Source: Pholiota molesta
Lineage: Eukaryota > Basidiomycota > Agaricomycetes > Agaricales > Strophariaceae
DNA length: 64,000 nucleotides
Direction of reading: 5' to 3'
Assembly (NCBI GenBank): GCA_014925825.1
Contig: JACGCK010000047.1
Location: forward strand, 237,260 to 301,259
Position numbers and translations under genes: made by a program. The first letter of the stretch is position 1. Each line of letters opens with the position of its first letter. Positions 57,560 to 64,000 of the stretch are shown in pieces. The notes under the pieces were generated by a model, which did no database searches, had not been told where the DNA came from, and saw only the letters and a list, made by a program, of their open reading frames with translations.

Positions 57560-60534
57560 GAAATACTTAAAGCCATGTAACCAAACAACGTAACGAGATA
57601 CCGAGGTAACTAAGATGGTCTGAGGTAACGAAAACCATATATTGAGATACCTAAAATAACCCAATAAGATAACTAATACTATATAACAAGATAATGAGAT
57701 AACTTAAACTGATTAATTAGGCAGGTATCGAAGCAACTAAAGGCATGAAAGATAACTAAAGAGAGATAACTAAACCCAGGTAACGAAGTAACTAAAACCA
57801 AGCAACGAGATGACTAAAGTAAAGTAACGAAGTGACTAAAGTGAAGTGACTAAAGCCACGTAACGAGATAACTAAATCCAAGTAACGAGATAACTAAAGC
57901 GAAGTGACTAAATCCAAGTAACGAGATAACTAAAGCCATGTAACGAGATAACTAAAGCGAAGTGACTAAATCCAAGTAACGAGATAACTAAAGCCATGTA
58001 ACGAGATAACTAAAGCGAAGTGACTAAATCCATGTAACGAGATAACTAAATCCAAGTAACGAGATAACTAAAGCCATGTAACGAGATAACTAAAGCGAAG
58101 TGACTAAATCCAAGTAACGAGATAACTAAAGCCATGTAACGAGATAACTAAAGCGAAGTGACTAAATCCAAGTAACGAGATAACTAAAGCCATGTAACGA
58201 GATAACTAAAGCGAAGTGACTAAATCCAAGTAACGAGATAACTAAAGCCATGTAACGAGATAACTAAAGCGAAGTGACTAAATCCAAGTAACGAGATAAC
58301 TAAAGCCATGTAACGAGATAACTAAAGCGAAGTGACTAAATCCAAGTAACGAGATAACTAAAGCCATGTAACGAGATAACTAAAGCGAAGTGACTAAATC
58401 CAAGTAACGAGATAACTAAATCCAAGTAACGAGATAACTAAAGCCATGTAACGAGATAACTAAAGCGAAGTGACTAAATCCAAGTAACGAGATAACTAAA
58501 GCCATGTAACGAGATAACTAAAGCGAAGTGACTAAATCCAAGTAACGAGATAACTAAAGCCATGTAACGAGATAACTAAAGCGAAGTGACTAAATCCAAG
58601 TAACGAGATAACTAAAGCCATGTAACGAGATAACTAAAGCGAAGTGACTAAATCCAAGTAACGAGATAACTAAAGCCATGTAACGAGATAACTAAAGCGA
58701 AGTGACTAAATCCAAGTAACGAGATAACTAAAGCCATGTAACGAGATAACTAAAGCCATGTAACGAGATAACTAAAGCGAAGTGACTAAATCCATGTAAC
58801 GAGATAACTAAAGCCATGTAACGAGATAACTAAAGCGAAGTGACTAAATCCAAGTAACGAGATAACTAAAGCCATGTAACGAGATAACTAAAGCGAAGTG
58901 ACTAAATCCATGTAACGAGATAACTAAAGCCATGTAACGAGATAACTAAAGCGAAGTGACTAAATCCAAGTAACGAGATAACTAAAGCCATGTAACGAGA
59001 TAACTAAAGCGAAGTGACTAAATCCAAGTAACGAGATAACTAAAGCCATGTAACGAGATAACTAAAGCGAAGTGACTAAATCCAAGTAACGAGATAACTA
59101 AATCCAAGTAACGAGATAACTAAAGCCATGTAACGAGATAACTAAAGCGAAGTGACTAAATCCAAGTAACGAGATAACTAAAGCCATGTAACGAGATAAC
59201 TAAAGCGAAGTGACTAAATCCATGTAACGAGATAACTAAAGCCATGTAACGAGATAACTAAAGCGAAGTGACTAAATCCAAGTAACGAGATAACTAAATC
59301 CAAGTAACGAGATAACTAAAGCCATGTAACGAGATAACTAAAGCGAAGTGACTAAATCCATGTAACGAGATAACTAAAGCCATGTAACGAGATAACTAAA
59401 GCGAAGTGACTAAATCCATGTAACGAGATAACTAAAGCCATGTAACGAGATAACTAAAGCGAAGTGACTAAATCCAAGTAACGAGATAACTAAATCCAAG
59501 TAACGAGATAACTAAAGCCATGTAACGAGATAACTAAAGTGAAGTGCTAGCACTACAGTACTAAAGATTAGAGATAACTAAAGCGAGTGACTAAATCCAA
59601 GTAACGAGATAACTAAAGCCATGTAACGAGATAACTAAAGCGAAGTGACTAAATCCAAGTAACGAGATAACTAAAGCCATGTAACGAGATAACTAAAGCC
59701 ATGTAACGAGATAACTAAAGCGAAGTGACTAAATCCATGTAACGAGATAACTAAAGCCATGTAACGAGATAACTAAAGCGAAGTGACTAAATCCAAGTAA
59801 CGAGATAACTAAAGCCATGTAACGAGATAACTAAAGCGAAGTGACTAAATCCATGTAACGAGATAACTAAAGCCATGTAACGAGATAACTAAAGCGAAGT
59901 GACTAAATCCAAGTAACGAGATAACTAAAGCCATGTAACGAGATAACTAAAGCGAAGTGACTAAATCCAAGTAACGAGATAACTAAAGCCATGTAACGAG
60001 ATAACTAAAGCGAAGTGACTAAATCCAAGTAACGAGATAACTAAATCCAAGTAACGAGATAACTAAAGCCATGTAACGAGATAACTAAAGCGAAGTGACT
60101 AAATCCAAGTAACGAGATAACTAAAGCCATGTAACGAGATAACTAAAGCGAAGTGACTAAATCCATGTAACGAGATAACTAAAGCCATGTAACGAGATAA
60201 CTAAAGCGAAGTGACTAAATCCAAGTAACGAGATAACTAAATCCAAGTAACGAGATAACTAAAGCCATGTAACGAGATAACTAAAGCGAAGTGACTAAAT
60301 CCATGTAACGAGATAACTAAAGCCATGTAACGAGATAACTAAAGCGAAGTGACTAAATCCAAGTAACGAGATAACTAAAGCCATGTAACGAGATAACTAA
60401 AGCGAAGTGACTAAATCCAAGTAACGAGATAACTAAAGCCATGTAACGAGATAACTAAAGCGAAGTGACTAAATCCATGTAACGAGATAACTAAATCCAA
60501 GTAACGAGATAACTAAAGCCATGTAACGAGATAA
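57560..60534. repeat. Large 58-bp satellite array
   Basis: About 50 copies of a 58-bp unit made of taacgagataactaaa followed alternately by gcgaagtgac, taaatccaag and gccatg segments. Units at the left edge are diverged; the centre is highly uniform. One interruption lies near 59549-59585. The array ends abruptly at 60534, where the telomere-associated repeat starts. Its complement resembles the minisatellite at 39.68-40.24 kb. Confidence 0.95.
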
Positions 60535-62521
60535 CTATCCATATTAAACCTGCATTCGACGTCAAATGCACCCCCGAAATTTTCAACCCCGGCACAAACG
60601 CCCAGTTTTCATCCGATCACCCCCATTTTTTTTTGTGCCGGGGCACACGCCCAGGCACACGCGGCACACAAAAAAATTTCAGCGGCACACGTGATGGAAC
60701 AGTGAAATTTTCACTTGGCCCCCTGTTTTAGGGGCCATTTTGATCCCACCTCTTCTCCTGCTCCCCCCCCTTCCACTTTTCCAACACTTTCCGGTGGCTA
60801 CAATCTCCTTAGGATGGGCACACAGAGCACACGAACTTTCCAGGGGGGCACACATGCTGTAGCGCCTGCAATATGGGGGGGGAGGAGGTGGGGGGGGGAG
60901 ATGGGGACCACCACCCGGAGTCGAGTCGATGTGGTGTGCCCGGCTCGTGTCCGCCTCGCTGGTGGGCACCTGTCCAAATGATGACAAAATTTTTTTCATT
61001 CGAGTCGATGCGAAGGGTACTGTTCATGGAATTGATGAGAAATTTTTTTTACCTACCTGACGATTCGACTCGTGGCACCTGTAGGAGGTGGGGGGGAGAC
61101 GGGGACCACCACCCGGAGTCGAGTCGATGTGGTGTGCCCGGCTCGTGTCCGCCTCGCTAGCGGGCACCTGTCTAAGGGATGAAAATTCTTTTTTTGGTTC
61201 GAGTCAATGCAAAGGGTACTTACTGTTCATGGAATTGATGAGAAATTTTTTTTTACCTACCTGACGATTCGACTCGTGGCACCTGTAGGAGGTGGGGGGG
61301 AGACGGGGACCACCACCCGGAGTCGAGTCGATGTGGTGTGCCCGGCTCGTGTCCGCCTCGCTAGCGGGCACCTGCAAGGGATGACAAAATTTTTTTGGTT
61401 CGAGTCGATGCAAAGGGTACTGTGTTCATGGAATCGATGAGAAATTTTTTTTACCTACCTGACGATTCGACTCGTGGCGCCTGGACTTGTGTCTGTGTGC
61501 CCGGCTCGCAGTGGAATCGATATTTACCTGCCTGACTGTTCGACTCGTGAATGTGCCCGGCGCTTCGATGAACAGAATCGATGAGAATATTTTACCTATC
61601 TGACGATTCGACTGGTGGCGCCTGTTTCCCAGACATGACTTGTTTCTGTGTGCCCGGCTCACAGTGGGGACTTGTCAAAATCTGTTCGCGTCGATGAACA
61701 GAATCGATAAAAATATTTTACCTGCCTGACTGTCGACTCATGAATGTGCCCGGCGTTTCGATGAACAGAATCGATGAAAATATCTTACCTGCCTGACTGT
61801 TCGACTCAAGGCGTGTGCCCGGCTCCCAGCCATGACTCGTGAATGGGTGTGCCCAGCTCGCAGTGGTGAGTTGTGAGGGATAACTCGATGAACAGAATCA
61901 ATGAAAATATTTTACCTGCCTGTTCGACTTGTGGGCCCCTGCTCCCAGGCATGAGTCGTGCCGATGGGACAGTGTGACTTGTCAATTAGCTTGTCTATCT
62001 AACCTGAGTGTGCACGACCCAATTTGCAATTCTGAATCCGCGCCCCTCTGTTTGCGTTCTGCTCCCAATCCCCCACCCCATCCTTTCCCAACTCCCATGT
62101 TTGCTAATATATACCATACTGTACCAGTATTTATCCTATATGTTCTCTTCCTCCCCCGGTGGCTGGTTTTGCATCTTGTCCTTGTACCTTTACCATCTCA
62201 CCCGATGCTGTCGGTGATGCCCTTCTCTTGTCTATTGTTTTGCTGACTCTCTCCTTGTAGTTGCCCCACCTGTACTCTTGAATTTACAACCAAAAGAGCG
62301 TATGACCTTCATGTCAAACGTTTTCATTTTCGTGAAGCACGTTTTTTGACTGAACCTGATGGTCAGTTTGGTGTTCCTCTTGCCATGTGTTGTCTCTCAC
62401 CACCCGGCCCAGGCCCCGTTGTTGTCAAATATCAACGCGAGCTTCCGAATGCGCTGTCGCACTGCGGTATCAATGGGTGTACCTTTGAGTTTAGGGGATT
62501 CCACATTCAAAAAACTCACCT
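60535..62521 (+). repeat. Telomere-associated repeat, copy B, with a truncated helicase exon
   Basis: Matches 27166-29428 (copy A) with high identity and begins at the same base. It lacks one of the 195-200-bp units and about 45 bp present in copy A near 28890-28935. The part from 62272 encodes the same first finger and start of the helicase protein (CPTCTLEF, then LTEPDGQFGVPLAMC) but stops at 62521, where unrelated sequence starts inside the HIQKTHL region. It is a helicase gene fragment, not functional. Confidence 0.9.
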
Positions 62522-63880
62522 AATAATCTTATCCCCCGGATTTAACTTGAATCTGATATTCCCACGGCCTATTTTTAGTCTACTTTTGCTTACCCACACT
62601 TGTTTTGTAATGCTCTATGATGGAATGTATCTCAATATAATCCTCTAAGCACAGCTATTTCTGTTTTATCCTCCTTTTTTGTTACATTAATTGGTTCTAT
62701 TCTGCGGATTTTGGGTCACGGGACTGCCACCTTCCTTATATAGACTTTGGCCTCCAAAAACCCAAATGGGGACAGTGGCTTACATAAACATAAATTGCTG
62801 TGTCCGCGCACATTACAATTGTTTATTTGTCTGTGTTCTGCAGAGTTTCGTGTCACAAGACTGCCACCTTCCTTATATAGATTTTGGCATCCAAAATCCA
62901 AATGGGGACAGTGGCTTACATAAACATAAATTGTTGTGTACGCCGCATGTTACAATTAATTATTTCTTTGTTCCAACTCATTTTGTTACCTTGACTTGCC
63001 AATGCACATTCTTTTCCTGTATTTTAGTCACCTTGTTTTTGGGTTAGGTGACTTTGTTGTTCAATTCCTTGGTCCATATGTATTGTGGACATCCACAACC
63101 TAAATAGAGAAAGTGGATTACATAATCTGGAAATTGTACCGTACGCCGTATGGTGCAATTACCCATGCCCGTGTATCTGTTTCTTTGGGTATGTTGCATG
63201 TGACTTTGGTCCATCTTACACTTTTTTTTTGGACATTTTTTTTGATGTGGAACTTCTGCGTTTTTTGGGGTCCAGGGACGTTGTGCTTGGCATTGCTGTC
63301 CTTATTGGGCTGTGGACGTCCACAACCTAAAAGGGAAAGTGCATTACATAAACAAAAATTGTACTGTCCGCCGTATGCTACAATCACTGATGTCATTCAT
63401 ACAGGCATGTTGGGGTGACAGTGATCCATTCTCATGCTGATGAGCCAGGGAGGATGTGCACACTTTTTTTTTGTTAGCTTTGCCGCAAGAATCCTGAAGG
63501 TTTGGTTTGGTAAGTAGTAGGCGTTGATTTTAAGAAGTTCTGTTTGCGCTGTGGAGTCGACTCCCTTCATGTAAAATCTGCCCTACATCAACCAAAAATT
63601 GTACTGTACACTGTATGCTACAATTACTTTTGTAATGTCTATATTGTGTTGGTTGCCAGCTTTAGGGAATGTTGTGCTGTTCTCTGTACGTTTATTGATA
63701 CAATGCCTCTGCTCTATTTCGACTTGGTGCTTGGTGGTTTTCCCCATTTGGGTTTTTGGCGTCCACAACCTAAATGGAGAAATTTGTTTGTTTTAAACTG
63801 CAAATGTGCTGCTGACATCGCATAAGTCCCTGCCTTCTGATGTATAAATACTGGATGCCTTTTTACTCAACTCTCTGTTC
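62522..63880. repeat. Subtelomeric repeat units next to the telomere
   Basis: At least five diverged units share a core resembling ttacataaacataaattg-tgt-cgc-tacaatta, at about 62779, 62915, 63117, 63342 and 63580; several are preceded by a cacaacctaaatgg-like segment. Two units (62700-62800 and 62850-62935) are close copies including ccaccttccttatatag. No gene is recognised. Confidence 0.75.
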
Positions 63881-64000
63881 TTAGGGTTTAGGGTTTAGGG
63901 TTTGGGTTTTAGGGTTTAGGGTTTAGGGTTTAGGGTTTAGGGTTAGGGTTAGGGTTAGGGTTTAGGGTTTAGGGTTTTAGGTTAGGGTTAGGGTTAGGGT
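63881..64000 (+). repeat. Telomere repeat array, mixed TTTAGGG and TTAGGG
   Basis: About 18 tandem units reach the window edge with the G-rich strand running 5' to 3' outward, as expected for a right chromosome end. Both heptamer (TTTAGGG) and hexamer (TTAGGG) units occur, with rare TTTTAGGG and TTTGGG variants. Confidence 0.95.

Noticed and set aside
1..64000. tRNA or rRNA genes
   Set aside because: Reading both strands I saw no convincing A-box/B-box pair with a cloverleaf and no rRNA sequence; a tRNAscan-SE run would settle it.
1..64000. CRISPR array
   Set aside because: The tandem repeats lack unique spacers and the genome is eukaryotic.

Overview
The window reads as the end of a chromosome from a filamentous basidiomycete, most likely an Agaricomycete. 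The evidence is dense 48-70 nt GT-AG introns with CTAAC-type branch sites, secreted proteins and expanded families typical of Agaricomycetes, and an array of TTAGGG/TTTAGGG repeats running off the right edge (63881-64000) with the G-rich strand pointing outward. Taxonomy below class level is not visible.

Layout. 1-24 kb is ordinary but repeat-rich chromosome: a Crypton/Ndc10-type tyrosine-recombinase gene (open at the left edge, to 3043), a GC-rich repeat field with covarying hairpins (3.2-5.9 kb), a GEN1/XPG-type nuclease (6114-8076), a long gene-poor stretch, two small secreted-protein genes (15005-15494 and 17776-18410, both minus), and the divergent pair PHO88/SND3 (minus) and an SLM1-like PH-domain protein (plus). 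At 24876 a GMC oxidoreductase gene begins. It is split inside its signal-peptide codons by a 1-kb non-autonomous hAT-like element with an 8-bp target duplication, and its 3' end is lost at about 27.1 kb.

27.17-39.5 kb is subtelomere-type sequence: a telomere-associated repeat, then a telomere-linked RecQ helicase gene that also carries C2H2-type fingers and a tyrosine-recombinase-like domain, then a head-to-tail set of five small genes, several with their own TATA-like box. A second, truncated copy of the repeat and the first helicase exon lies at 60535-62521, next to the telomere.

40.5-56.6 kb is an AT-richer island bracketed by minisatellites of one sequence family in opposite orientation (39.7-40.2 kb and 57.6-60.5 kb). 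It encodes a 2OG-Fe(II) dioxygenase, a BAH-PHD protein, a Ser/Asp-rich protein built from duplicated micro-exons, an ATP-grasp-like protein and a 1577-residue protein with an Ulp1-type protease domain. The gene content suggests chromatin or protein modification, possibly a large mobile unit, but no transposase is recognisable, so that part is inference.

Strongest leads: (1) the helicase-recombinase fusion with its downstream gene set; (2) the 40-57 kb island; (3) paired hairpins with compensatory changes at 3.4-4.2 kb; (4) genes growing by tandem duplication of phase-1 micro-exons; (5) the precise hAT-like insertion into the GMC gene.
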